A DNA stretch of 64,000 nucleotides, from NCBI GenBank assembly GCA_036501535.1, contig DASYAE010000082.1, positions 17,917 to 81,916 of the forward strand. The letters are read 5' to 3'. This document shows, one piece after another, positions 55,592-64,000 of the stretch; the stretch's first letter is position 1; every line of letters begins with the position of its first letter. Below the pieces are notes generated by a model. That model made no database searches. It had not been told where the DNA came from and saw only the letters and a program-made list of their open reading frames with translations. This DNA is from DASYAE01 sp036501535. Lineage in GTDB: Bacteria > Actinomycetota > Actinomycetes > Streptomycetales > Catenulisporaceae. The position numbers and the translations under genes are program-made.

Positions 55592-55714
55592 GGTATTCAC
55601 CCTCCGTCTGTGTTCGCCTCATCGGTCGGGCCGTGGAGAGCTCACCGGTGCGCGGATGACGGATGATCCCCCGTCCGACCGGTTGCGTCAGCGCCCGGAT
55701 GTTCGTCCCGATGC

Positions 55715-56473
55715 TCACGCGCTCCCGGGCCTCCCCGCCGCCGAGAGTTCGCACTGCCGCAGTGCCTCCGCCACGGCGTCCAGCTCCTGCTGCAGGTAGA
55801 AGTGGCCGCCCGGCGCCGTCAGGGCTCCGAGCCACTGCCGCGTGTGCCGTTGCCACAGGGCCAGGAGCTCCGGGGGAACGGTCGGGTCGGTGTCGCCGCC
55901 GATGGCGACGATCGGCGTCTCGATCACGGGCGGCGGGTACGGCCGATAGGCTCCGGCGAGCCGATAATCGGCCCGCATCACCGGCAGCATCATCCCCATC
56001 AGCTCGGGATCTCGCAGGACGTCCTCCGGCGTACCGCCGTGCGCCACCATCAGCTTGGTGAGGGATTCGTCGTCGAGTGAGGAGTCGTCGGATTCCGGCA
56101 TCCCGGGCGGTCGTGCGGCGGACACGATGAGAAGGTCGATCGAGCCTTCGCGGTGCAGCCGCGCCGTCTCGAACGCGATGAGCGCGCCGAGGCTGTGGCC
56201 GAAGAAGAGGGTCGGGCCGCCGGTCGGGCCGAGTTCTGCGAGCACGGACTCGGCGATCTGCGTCACGTCGAGCGCGTGCGGCTCGTTGATCCGCGGACCC
56301 CGGCCGGGATACTGGACCGCGCTGAGGCCGTACCCGGTCGGCAGGGCGGCTTCGATCAGCCTTCCCGACCAGGAATTCCCCCCGCCGAAGGGGAAGAACA
56401 GCACGTGCGGCGAGTCGGGTTCGGCGGCAGCGCGCAGTCTGCAGATCACCGGGGAGGTCGTCACGGTTCGCAC
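55715..56473 (-). CDS. Type II thioesterase
   Basis: A 252-residue alpha/beta-hydrolase editing enzyme that removes stalled or wrong groups from carrier domains. Landmarks are FFPFGGGNSWSG, VQYPGRGPRINE, the nucleophile elbow FFGHSLGALIAFE, the Asp in GGDTDPTVPPE and the His in PGGHFYLQQE. Length is typical. It lies in the leftward NRPS operon directly after the MbtH gene. Confidence 0.92.
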   Translation of the reverse strand: MRTVTTSPVICRLRAAAEPDSPHVLFFPFGGGNSWSGRLIEAALPTGYGLSAVQYPGRGPRINEPHALDVTQIAESVLAELGPTGGPTLFFGHSLGALIAFETARLHREGSIDLLIVSAARPPGMPESDDSSLDDESLTKLMVAHGGTPEDVLRDPELMGMMLPVMRADYRLAGAYRPYPPPVIETPIVAIGGDTDPTVPPELLALWQRHTRQWLGALTAPGGHFYLQQELDAVAEALRQCELSAAGRPGSA

Positions 56474-56483
56474 CTGCCTCGGC

Positions 56484-56696
56484 TCAGTGCCCGTTCATGG
56501 CTGCGACCAGGCTGTTCGGGCGCATGTCGGTCCAGTTCTGCTCGACGTACTCCAGGCTCTCGGCCAGGCCGGCCTGGCCGAACACCACCTGCCAGCCTTC
56601 GGGGACCTCCGCGAAAACCGGCCATAGCGAGTGCTGACCCTCCGCATTGGTCAGCACGAAGTATGTGCCGTCCGGATCCTCGAACGGATTGGCCAT
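56484..56696 (-). CDS. MbtH-family NRPS chaperone
   Basis: A 70-residue MbtH-like protein that binds and activates adenylation domains. The family pattern is complete: NPFEDPDGTYFVLTNAEGQH, SLWPVFAEVPEGW and the C-terminal NWTDMRPNSL. AAGGAG precedes the ATG at 56,696 by 7 bases, so the longer upstream frame is not used. It is the first gene of the leftward operon. Confidence 0.95.
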   Translation of the reverse strand: MANPFEDPDGTYFVLTNAEGQHSLWPVFAEVPEGWQVVFGQAGLAESLEYVEQNWTDMRPNSLVAAMNGH

Positions 56697-57106
56697 GGCA
56701 AGGCTCCTTGTATATCTCTGGGGCCGAAGCAGAGTACTTAGTGCGGTGGTCTGGTTGTCTGAAGGGCATGAGTATATGAATGCTGATCTTTTGCCCTGAT
56801 CAGTGCTCGACGTGAGCATTGCACAGCATCCGGTCTCGTTCCAGGTCGGCGGCGCGCTTCTCCAGCCGCGCTCTAGCCAGCCGGTTTGCGGGCCGCAAGG
56901 CCGCCTCAGGGTCGGCGTGGGACGGCGGACCGGTGCACCTCGCGGCCCGCTTGCGAGCCGGCTAGAGCACCGCTCCAGAACCATGCCATCGACCTGGCAC
57001 GCGGCTGCTCGCTGTGCAATGCTCGCGTCGAACTGCGGCAGGCTAAAAGTCAGTGCTCAGATATCCATCGCTAGAAACACATTGCTTACATTTGCGAGGT
57101 ACGCGC
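56697..57106. promoter_or_regulatory. Divergent promoter region of the NRPS cluster
   Basis: A 410-base gap between the MbtH gene (leftward) and the large NRPS (rightward). The MbtH-proximal 100 bases are relatively AT-rich, and the middle is filled by a long imperfect inverted repeat listed separately. The last 60 bases before the NRPS GTG are also AT-rich, with GAGG 7 bases before the start. Short open frames inside it look like remnants, not genes. Confidence 0.6.
56805..57033. repeat. Long imperfect inverted repeat in the NRPS promoter region
   Basis: The outer arms 56,805-56,827 and 57,011-57,033 match as reverse complements in 21 of 23 bases. The inner arms 56,870-56,896 and 56,942-56,968 match in 21 of 27, including 9 and 8 bp perfect ends. 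The sequence between also aligns in part. Both arms, read outward, could encode similar short helical tails (LERDRMLCNAHVEH and DLARGCSLCNARVEL), so the repeat may be two diverged copies of a gene end. Confidence 0.75.
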
Positions 57107-60100
57107 GTGTCAAGCTTCGAGGACGCCGGTTGGGACCTGATGGCCAGTCAGGTGGGCCAGTGGTTCGCGCAGCAGTTGGACCCGGCCAGCCCGGCGCATC
57201 AGATCGCGGAGTGCATCGAGGTGCACGGTCCGGTGGATGTGGGGTTGTTCGAGGCGGCGTACCGGCAGATGGTGGCAGAGGTCGATGCGACCCGGCTGCG
57301 GTTCGTGCAGTCCGACGGGTCGGTGCGCCAGTTCGTCGGGCCGGTGTCGGACGTGCCGCTGCACGTGGAGGACGTAAGCGCGCAGCCGGATCCGTGGGCC
57401 GCGGCGCAGGCGTGGATGCGCGCGGACATGGCCCGCCCGGTGGACCTGGAGCACGGCCCGCTGTTCAAGAACGCGTTGTTTCGGGCCGGGCCCGAGCGTT
57501 ACTTCTGGTATCAGTGGGCCCATCACCTGGCGATGGACGGTTACAGCGGGTTCCTGGTGGCGCAGCGGGTCGCGGAGATCTATACCGCGCTGGTCGAGGG
57601 TCGGCAGGATGTGGGCGCGGCGTCGCCGCCGCTGCGCCAGCTGCTTGAGGCGGATGCGGCCTACCGCGCCTCGGAGCAGTTCGCCACGGATCGCGCGTAT
57701 TGGGCCGAGGCGCTGGCCGGGCGGCCCGAGCCGGTGAGTCTGGCCGGGCGGTTCGCCCCGGCTTCGCACTCGTTCCTGCGCCACAGCGTGCAGATCGCTC
57801 CCGAGCAGGCCGATCGGCTGCGTGCGGCCGCCCGTGGCCATCGCACGGCGCTGTCGGTGCTGGTGGCGGCCGCGGCCGGGTTGTACATCGGGCGGTTGAC
57901 GGGGGCCGGGGAGGTGGTCGTGGGCCTGTCGGTGACCGCTCGTACCAGCGCTCTGCAACGCGCGGTGCCGGGCACGACGGCCAATGCCCTGCCCATCCGC
58001 ATTGCAGCGCCGGCCGGTGCCGGGCTCGGCGAGCTGGTGGCGCGCACCGGGCAGGCGATGCGTGGTGCACTGCGCCATCAGCAGTACCGGCTTGAGGACC
58101 TGCGCCGTGACACGGGCCTGGTTGCCGGCGGCGGGCGGCTGTTCGGGTCCTTGGTCAACGTGATGGGCTTCGCGCAGGATCTGCGTCTGGCCGGCCATCG
58201 CTGCACCGTGCACAATCTGTCCACCGGCACCGTCGACGATCTGGACTTCGTGGTCCTCGACCGTGCCGAGCAGGGTATCGGGCTGACGGTCCACGCCAAC
58301 CCTACGTTGTACACGGCCGATGAGGTGCAGGCGCACGCGCAGCGCTTTGTCGGGCTGCTGGAGACCCTCTCCCACGCCGCTTCGGACACTGTGCTGGCCC
58401 GTCTGGATCTAGTGGACGCGGATGAGCGCCGGCGGGTCGTGGAGCAGTGGAATCAGACGACGTCGGTGTCGGTTGAGGTGCCGGCCGGGACGTTGCCGGG
58501 GTTGTTCCAGGAGCAGGTGGCGCGTACTCCTGACGCGGTGGCGTTGGTCGATGGGGAGAGCGAGCTGACGTATGCGCAGCTTGATGCCCGCGCGAATCGG
58601 TTGGCGCGGTATCTGATCGGGCGTGGGGTGGGCCCGGAGTCCCTGGTCGCGGTGGTGATGCAGCGTTCTGCGGATCTGGTCGTCGCGCTGCTGGCGGTGC
58701 TCAAGGCGGGGGGTGCGTATCTGCCGATCGATCCGGACTATCCCGGCGAGCGGATCGCGTACATGCTCGAGGATGCCGGGCCGGTGGTGCTGCTGGCCGA
58801 CCGCGGCGCCGCGCAGGCTGCTGATCTGGCCGAGCGGGCCGGGGCGGTGTTGGTGGCGCTCGACGCCCCGCAGATGGCGGAGGTCCCTTCGGGCTTCTCG
58901 GACGCGCCGGTGAGCGATGCCGAGCGTCGCACGGCCCTGCAGGCGCAGCACCCGGCGTATGTGATCTACACCTCCGGATCCACCGGGCGGCCCAAGGGTG
59001 TGCTGATCCCGCACCGCAACGTGGTCGGGCTCTTCGCCGCTACGCGAGATGGCTTCGGCTTTGGTGCGGATGATGTGTGGACGCTGTTTCACTCCTACGC
59101 CTTCGACTTCTCGGTGTGGGAGCTGTGGGGGCCGCTGCTGTACGGCGGGCGCCTGGTCGTGGTTCCCTTCGACGTCTCGCGCTCTCCGGACGATTTTCTG
59201 CGGTTGCTCGTTCGTGAGCGGGTCACGGTCCTGAATCAGACGCCGTCGGCTTTCTACCAGCTCATTCAGGCCGACGCTCAGGCTCCTGGTCAGGATCTGG
59301 CGCTGCGATATGTGGTGTTCGGCGGTGAGGCCCTTGATCTGAGTCGGCTTGCTGACTGGTATGCGCACCATCCTGCCGATGCGCCGGTGCTGGTGAATAT
59401 GTATGGGATCACCGAGACCACCGTGCACGTGACCCGGATCGATCTGGACGAGCACTGCGCCGCTGGCCACCGCGCCAGCGTGATCGGCCGGGCGGTGCCG
59501 GGTCTTGGCGCGTACGTTCTGGACTCGAGCCTGCAGCCGGTGCCGGTCGGGGTGGCCGGGGAGCTGTATGTGGCGGGCTACGGCTTGGCGCGCGGGTATC
59601 TGCGCCGGCCGGGGTTGAGTGCGGGGCGGTTTGTCGCGTGCCCGTTCGGCGGGGCCGGTGCCGGTGAGCGGATGTATCGCACTGGGGATGTGGTGCGATG
59701 GAACGCGTCGGGGCAGCTGGAGTACCTGGGGCGGGCCGATGACCAGGTCAAGGTGCGGGGTTTCCGTATCGAGGTGGGGGAGATCGAGGCCGCGCTCAGT
59801 GATCGTGCGGGAGTGGCGCAGGCCGTGGTGGTGGTGCGCGAGGACACGGCGGGGGATCGGCGGCTGGTGGGGTATGTGGTGCCGGCCGGGGGCGCCGTGG
59901 TGGATCCGGTGGCGGTGCGGGCCGAGGTGGCCGGGGTGTTGCCCGACTACATGGTGCCTTCGGTGGTGGTGGTGTTGGAGGCGTTGCCGCTCACGACCAA
60001 TGGGAAGGTGGATCGTCGGGCCCTGCCGGCCCCGCAGATCACCGCCGGGGTCGGGCGGGCTGCGGCGACGGTGCGCGAGGAGGTGTTGTGCGCACTGTTC

Positions 60101-63100
60101 GCCGAGGTGCTCGGAGTTGAGCGGGTGGGGGTGGATGACGACTTCTTCGCCTTGGGCGGGCATTCGCTGTTGGTGATTCGGTTGGTGGAGTTGGCGCGGG
60201 CGCGGGGCGTGAGCCTGGATGTGCGCACGGTGTTCACGGCGCCGACGGTGGCGGCGATGGCCGCCGTGGCCGGTCGGGGTGACGTGGTGGTTCCGCCGAA
60301 CCGGATCGTGCCGGGTGGGGGTGAGCTGACGCCGGAGATGCTGCCGTTGGTGGATTTGACGGCCGGTCAGCTCCAGGGCTTGGTTGCGGTGGTGCCCGGC
60401 GGGGTGGAGAACATCGCGGATATCTATCCGCTGTCCCCGTTGCAGGAGGGGATCTTCTTCCATCACCTGCTCGACGCGGATGCCGAGGCGGGTGCGGGTG
60501 CGGGTTCCGATCCGTATGTGCTTTCCAGTGTGCTGAGTTTTGATTCCCGGGTGCGGCTTGGGGAGTTTCTCGGTGCTCTGCAGCAGGTGATCGATCGGCA
60601 TGATGTGTTGCGTACCGCAGTGTTCTGGCAAGGGTTGCCGGAACCGGTGCAGGTGGTGCTGCGCCGCGTGGTCCTGCCGGTGGTGCAGGTAGATTTGGGT
60701 GCCGCGGATGCGGGGTCTGATGCGGTGGCCCGGTTGGTGGCGGCAGGCGGTTCGAATCTTGATGTGAGCAGTGCGCCGCTGGTGCGTGCGCATATCGCTG
60801 CCGAGCCTGGCAGCGAGCGGTGGCTGCTGTTGCTGGCCCATCATCACCTGGTGCTTGATCACACGACCCTCGAAGTGATCCTGGATGAGGTCCGGGTGGT
60901 GTTGGCTGGGGGTGCGGCTGAGTTGCCGGTCCCGGTGCCGTATCGGGATCTGGTGGCGCAGGCGCGGTTGGGTGTGTCGCGTGCTGAGCATGAGGAGTTT
61001 TTCGCGGGTCTGCTCGGGGATGTCACCGAGTCGACGGCTCCGTTCGGCGTGGTGGATGTGCGGGGGGATGGGTCGGCTGCCGAGCAGGCTGAGGTACAGC
61101 TGGACTTGGAGTTGGCGGCGCGGTTGCGCAGCGTGGCTCGTGGCTTGGGGGTCAGTGCGGCGTTGTTGTTCCATCTGGCGTGGGCGCGGGTTGTGGCGGT
61201 CACCAGTGGGCGGCAGGATGTGGTGTTCGGCACGGTGCTGTTCGGCCGGTTGCTGGCCGGGCAGGCGGCGCAGCGCAGTGTGGGCATGTTTCTCAACACT
61301 CTGCCGGTGCGGGTGCCTACGGGTGTGGGTGTGCGCGAGGCGGTGGGGGCGTTGCGCGAGCAGTTGGGCGCCCTGCTCGAGCACGAGCATGCTCCGCTGG
61401 CTGTGGCGCAGGCGGCCAGTGGTGTCGCGGCCCCGGCCCCGTTGTTCACCAGCCTGCTGAATTACCGGCACAGCGGCCCGGATGCCGTCCCGTTGGACGT
61501 GCCGGGTGTTGAAGTGCTTTACGTCCATGAGCGCACCAACTATCCGCTGGTGCTCATGGTCGACGACTCCGGTACCGGATTCGCCTTGGGTGTGCAGGCT
61601 GTCGCGCCGATCGATGCGGGCAGTGTGGTTGGGTTGGTGCAGAGCGCCGTGGCCCGGCTGGTCACCGCGTTGGAAAGCGCCCCGGAGAGCGCGTTGGCCG
61701 GCATTGAGGTCCTCGATGTCCGGCAGCGCCATCAGGTGGTGGAGCAGTGGAATCAGACGACGGCTGAGATGCCGGTCGGGACGTTGCCGGGGTTGTTCCA
61801 GGAGCAGGTGGCGCGTACTCCCGATGTGGTGGCGCTGGTCGATGGGGATAGCGAGCTGACGTATGCGCAGCTTGATGCCCGTGCCAACCGGCTGGCGCGG
61901 TATCTGATCGGGCGTGGGGTGGGCCCGGAGTCTGTGGTTGCGGTGCTGATGCAGCGTTCGGCGGACCTGGTGGTGGCGTTGCTCGCGGTGCTCAAGGCCG
62001 GGGGTGCGTACCTGCCGATCGACCCGGACTATCCCGGTGAGCGGATCGCGTTCATGGTGCAGGATGCGGCGCCGGTGCTGGTGCTTGATGGCGCGCAGGT
62101 GACGGAAGTCCTCGGCGACCTCTCGGACGCGCCGGTGAGCGATGCCGAGCGTCGCGCGGCTCTGCGGGCGGAGCATCCGGCGTATGTGATCTACACCTCG
62201 GGGTCGACGGGTCGGCCGAAGGGTGTGATGGTCGATCATGCGGGCATTGTGAATCGTTTGGGGTGGATGCAGGCGGAGTACGGGTTGACCGGTGCGGATC
62301 GGGTGTTGCAGAAGACTCCTGTCGGTTTCGATGTTTCGGTGTGGGAGTTGTTCTGGCCGTTGTTGCAGGGTGCTGGTTTGGTGTTGGCGAGGCCTGGTGG
62401 GCATCGTGATCCGGCGTATCTGGCTGCGCTGATTCGTCAGCGGCACGTGACGGTGGCGCATTTCGTGCCGTCGATGTTGGAAGTGTTCCTGCGCGAGCCG
62501 TCGGCCGCGGAGTGCACGGGGCTGCGTGTGGTGGTGTGCAGCGGGGAGGCGTTGCCGCCTGCGCTGGTCGAGCGGTTCCTGGGTCTGTTCGGTGCGCGGC
62601 TGCACAATCTGTACGGGCCGACGGAGGCCTCGGTGGACGTCACGGCGTGGCCGTGTCAGCGCGTGGACGGTGGCGTCGTCCCGATCGGTCGGCCGATCGC
62701 GAATATGCGGGTGTTCGTGTTGGACGGCGCTTTGCGGCCGGTGCCGGTGGGGGTGACCGGCGAGCTGTACCTGGCCGGGGTGGGGTTGGCGCGGGGGTAT
62801 TTGGGGCGGGCGGGGTTGAGCGCGGGGCGGTTCGTCGCTTGCCCGTTCGGTGGGGCCGGTGAGCGGATGTACCGCACGGGGGATGTGGTGCGGTGGAACG
62901 CCTCGGGGCAGCTGGAGTTCCTGGGGCGGGTGGACGACCAGGTCAAGCTGCGCGGGTTCCGCATCGAGCTGGGGGAGATCGAGGCCGCGCTGCGGGATCA
63001 GGCGGGGGTTGATCAGGCCGTGGTGGTGGTGCGCGAGGACGTGCCGGGGGAGCGGCGGCTGGTCGGCTATGTGGTGCCGGTCGAAGGCAGCACTGTGGAT

Positions 63101-64000
63101 CCGGCGGTGGTGCGTGGTGAGTTGGCTGGGACGTTGCCTGAGTACATGGTGCCTTCGGCGGTCGTGGTGCTGGAGGCGTTGCCACTCTCGGCCAACGGGA
63201 AGCTGGATCGTCGAGCCCTGCCGGTCCCGCAGGTGGTCGCCGGGGCCGGGCGGGGTCCGGCGACGGTGCGCGAGGAGGTCTTGTGCGCGCTGTTCGCCGA
63301 GGTGCTCGGCGTTGAGCGGGTCGGGGTGGATGATGATTTTTTTGCTCTGGGAGGGCACTCCCTGCTGGTGATTCGGTTGGTGGAGCTGGCGCGGGCCCGG
63401 GGCGTGGGTTTGGATGTGCGCACGGTGTTCACGGCGCCGACGGTGGCCGCGATGGCGGCCGTGGCCGGGCGGAGCGACGTAGTGGTCCCGCCGAACCGGA
63501 TCGTGCCGGGCAGTGGTGAGCTGACCCCGCTGATGTTGCCGCTGGTGGAGTTGAGTGACGATCAGCTCCGAGAGTTGGTCGCGATGGTGCCCGGCGGGGT
63601 GGAGAACATCGCGGATATCTACCCGCTCTCTCCGTTGCAGGAGGGCATCTTCTTCCACCATCTGCTCGACGCGGATGCCGAGGCGGGTGCTGATCCCTAC
63701 GTGGTCTCCAATGTGCTGGGGTTTGATTCCCGGGCGCGGCTCGACGGGTTCCTGGGTGCCCTGCAACTGGTGATCGATCGGCATGATGTGCTGCGTACCG
63801 CGGTGTTCTGGCAGGGGTTGCCGGAGCCGGTGCAGGTCGTGCTGCGCCGTGCAGTGCTACCGGTGGCGCAGGTCGATCTGGGCGCCGTGGATGCGGTGGC
63901 CAGGTTGGCGGCGGTGGGCGGCTCGAGTTTTGATGTGAGCAGTGCGCCGTTGTTGCGTGCGCACATCGCTGCTGAGCCGGGCAGCGGGCGATGGCTGCTG
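57107..64000 (+). CDS. Multimodular NRPS, C-A(Thr)-PCP-C-A(Ser)-PCP-C..., runs off the window
   Basis: A partial peptide synthetase, 2298 codons visible with no stop. C1 (~12-430) has AHHLAMDGYSG. A1 (~447-966) has IYTSGSTGRPKGV, and its pocket reads D-F-W-N-V-G-M-V-H, a threonine code. PCP1 has FFALGGHSLLVIR (~1022). C2 has IYPLSPLQEGIFFHH and the variant active-site motif HHLVLDH in place of HHxxxDG (~1245). A2 (~1548-2031) has the pocket D-V-W-H-V-S-L-V-D, a serine code. PCP2 is at ~2083, and C3 begins at the window end. The GTG at 57,107 follows GAGG by 7 bases. A condensation domain before the first module means an acyl or aminoacyl donor is needed, plausibly the aromatic residue from the leftward A-PCP protein. 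Pockets were read by eye. Confidence 0.93.
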   Translation, partial: MSSFEDAGWDLMASQVGQWFAQQLDPASPAHQIAECIEVHGPVDVGLFEAAYRQMVAEVDATRLRFVQSDGSVRQFVGPVSDVPLHVEDVSAQPDPWAAAQAWMRADMARPVDLEHGPLFKNALFRAGPERYFWYQWAHHLAMDGYSGFLVAQRVAEIYTALVEGRQDVGAASPPLRQLLEADAAYRASEQFATDRAYWAEALAGRPEPVSLAGRFAPASHSFLRHSVQIAPEQADRLRAAARGHRTALSVLVAAAAGLYIGRLTGAGEVVVGLSVTARTSALQRAVPGTTANALPIRIAAPAGAGLGELVARTGQAMRGALRHQQYRLEDLRRDTGLVAGGGRLFGSLVNVMGFAQDLRLAGHRCTVHNLSTGTVDDLDFVVLDRAEQGIGLTVHANPTLYTADEVQAHAQRFVGLLETLSHAASDTVLARLDLVDADERRRVVEQWNQTTSVSVEVPAGTLPGLFQEQVARTPDAVALVDGESELTYAQLDARANRLARYLIGRGVGPESLVAVVMQRSADLVVALLAVLKAGGAYLPIDPDYPGERIAYMLEDAGPVVLLADRGAAQAADLAERAGAVLVALDAPQMAEVPSGFSDAPVSDAERRTALQAQHPAYVIYTSGSTGRPKGVLIPHRNVVGLFAATRDGFGFGADDVWTLFHSYAFDFSVWELWGPLLYGGRLVVVPFDVSRSPDDFLRLLVRERVTVLNQTPSAFYQLIQADAQAPGQDLALRYVVFGGEALDLSRLADWYAHHPADAPVLVNMYGITETTVHVTRIDLDEHCAAGHRASVIGRAVPGLGAYVLDSSLQPVPVGVAGELYVAGYGLARGYLRRPGLSAGRFVACPFGGAGAGERMYRTGDVVRWNASGQLEYLGRADDQVKVRGFRIEVGEIEAALSDRAGVAQAVVVVREDTAGDRRLVGYVVPAGGAVVDPVAVRAEVAGVLPDYMVPSVVVVLEALPLTTNGKVDRRALPAPQITAGVGRAAATVREEVLCALFAEVLGVERVGVDDDFFALGGHSLLVIRLVELARARGVSLDVRTVFTAPTVAAMAAVAGRGDVVVPPNRIVPGGGELTPEMLPLVDLTAGQLQGLVAVVPGGVENIADIYPLSPLQEGIFFHHLLDADAEAGAGAGSDPYVLSSVLSFDSRVRLGEFLGALQQVIDRHDVLRTAVFWQGLPEPVQVVLRRVVLPVVQVDLGAADAGSDAVARLVAAGGSNLDVSSAPLVRAHIAAEPGSERWLLLLAHHHLVLDHTTLEVILDEVRVVLAGGAAELPVPVPYRDLVAQARLGVSRAEHEEFFAGLLGDVTESTAPFGVVDVRGDGSAAEQAEVQLDLELAARLRSVARGLGVSAALLFHLAWARVVAVTSGRQDVVFGTVLFGRLLAGQAAQRSVGMFLNTLPVRVPTGVGVREAVGALREQLGALLEHEHAPLAVAQAASGVAAPAPLFTSLLNYRHSGPDAVPLDVPGVEVLYVHERTNYPLVLMVDDSGTGFALGVQAVAPIDAGSVVGLVQSAVARLVTALESAPESALAGIEVLDVRQRHQVVEQWNQTTAEMPVGTLPGLFQEQVARTPDVVALVDGDSELTYAQLDARANRLARYLIGRGVGPESVVAVLMQRSADLVVALLAVLKAGGAYLPIDPDYPGERIAFMVQDAAPVLVLDGAQVTEVLGDLSDAPVSDAERRAALRAEHPAYVIYTSGSTGRPKGVMVDHAGIVNRLGWMQAEYGLTGADRVLQKTPVGFDVSVWELFWPLLQGAGLVLARPGGHRDPAYLAALIRQRHVTVAHFVPSMLEVFLREPSAAECTGLRVVVCSGEALPPALVERFLGLFGARLHNLYGPTEASVDVTAWPCQRVDGGVVPIGRPIANMRVFVLDGALRPVPVGVTGELYLAGVGLARGYLGRAGLSAGRFVACPFGGAGERMYRTGDVVRWNASGQLEFLGRVDDQVKLRGFRIELGEIEAALRDQAGVDQAVVVVREDVPGERRLVGYVVPVEGSTVDPAVVRGELAGTLPEYMVPSAVVVLEALPLSANGKLDRRALPVPQVVAGAGRGPATVREEVLCALFAEVLGVERVGVDDDFFALGGHSLLVIRLVELARARGVGLDVRTVFTAPTVAAMAAVAGRSDVVVPPNRIVPGSGELTPLMLPLVELSDDQLRELVAMVPGGVENIADIYPLSPLQEGIFFHHLLDADAEAGADPYVVSNVLGFDSRARLDGFLGALQLVIDRHDVLRTAVFWQGLPEPVQVVLRRAVLPVAQVDLGAVDAVARLAAVGGSSFDVSSAPLLRAHIAAEPGSGRWLL

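Noticed and set aside
56886..57074. Short open frame just before the large NRPS
   Set aside because: It lies inside the long inverted repeat, has no good ribosome binding site and looks like a remnant; kept only as part of the repeat description.
58409..63784. A 1791-codon open frame on the minus strand opposite the large NRPS
   Set aside because: It is His/Arg/Pro/Gln-rich with no domain pattern and mirrors the strongly biased codon use of the NRPS on the plus strand, which shows clear C, A and PCP motifs.
1..64000. Search by eye for tRNA, rRNA, CRISPR arrays and insertion sequences
   Set aside because: No CCA-ending cloverleaf, rRNA-like block, regularly spaced repeats, or transposase motif was recognised. 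Small RNA genes could be missed without a covariance search.

Overview
The window is very GC-rich, with frequent GTG/TTG starts, stop/start overlaps of the ATGA or GTGA type, Tat-signal secreted enzymes, a class III/IV-type lanthipeptide locus and an NRPS cluster. This points to a secondary-metabolite-rich actinomycete; affinity to the Streptomyces/Catenulispora/Actinospica group is an inference from gene style, not a measurement. No rRNA, tRNA, CRISPR array, insertion sequence or origin was recognised.

Region 1 (1-19.5 kb) is accessory and partly decayed. It holds a Tat-exported GH35 beta-galactosidase divergent from a ParB/StrR-like regulator, a secreted PKD-repeat protein, a small membrane protein, and a large RHS/YD-repeat polymorphic toxin with a Hint cassette and a low-GC toxin tip. 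A LysR regulator is divergent from an alcohol dehydrogenase / aldehyde dehydrogenase / MFS operon. Four of these genes are visibly broken: the PKD protein and the RHS protein carry deletion-type frame changes, the LysR gene has an in-frame TAG and has lost its own 3' end, and the MFS gene has a single-base frameshift.

Region 2 (19.7-22.7 kb) is a minimal lanthipeptide locus: a 60-residue precursor, a strong hairpin, and a lyase-kinase-cyclase synthetase. The cyclase domain appears to carry a Cys/Cys-Cys zinc site of the CCG type. A large membrane M48-type metallopeptidase with a small co-transcribed partner converges on it. Region 3 (26.4-32.9 kb) holds a TetR gene divergent from a beta-carbonic-anhydrase-like gene with palindromic operators between them, a small acidic protein, a degenerate LuxR-type regulator, and a kinase-like/STAND-NTPase/TPR protein divergent from a small three-helix membrane protein. 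This last pair is a candidate biological-conflict system.

Region 4 (33.0-50.3 kb) is a co-directional catabolic/uptake cluster. It contains an ABC importer of the nitrate/sulfonate/taurine type with its parts split between the two ends, a CoxG-like protein, an HpcH/HpaI aldolase, a LigJ-like amidohydrolase, a TPP-dependent decarboxylase-like enzyme, a DUF3500 protein, two 4,5-dihydroxyphthalate-decarboxylase/NMT1-like proteins, a second (LigI-like) amidohydrolase, a GntR/FCD regulator and a carboxylesterase. A secreted lactonase-fold protein and a secreted TolB-like propeller follow. A perfect FadR-type GntR operator lies just downstream of a good promoter at the head of the cluster. The set suggests import and breakdown of an aromatic or polycarboxylic ester, but no ring-cleavage oxygenase is present.

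Region 5 (50.3-64.0 kb) is the start of an NRPS cluster. Leftward genes encode MbtH, a type II thioesterase, a half-C/A/PCP protein, a glycopeptide-type flavin halogenase and a P450. Rightward, a large NRPS (C-A-PCP-C-A-PCP-C...) runs off the window. Reading the specificity pockets by eye gives an aromatic-type code for the stand-alone A domain, DFWNVGMVH (Thr) for module 1 and DVWHVSLVD (Ser) for module 2. The product is therefore predicted to contain a chlorinated, possibly beta-hydroxylated, aromatic residue joined to Thr-Ser. A long imperfect inverted repeat fills the divergent promoter region.
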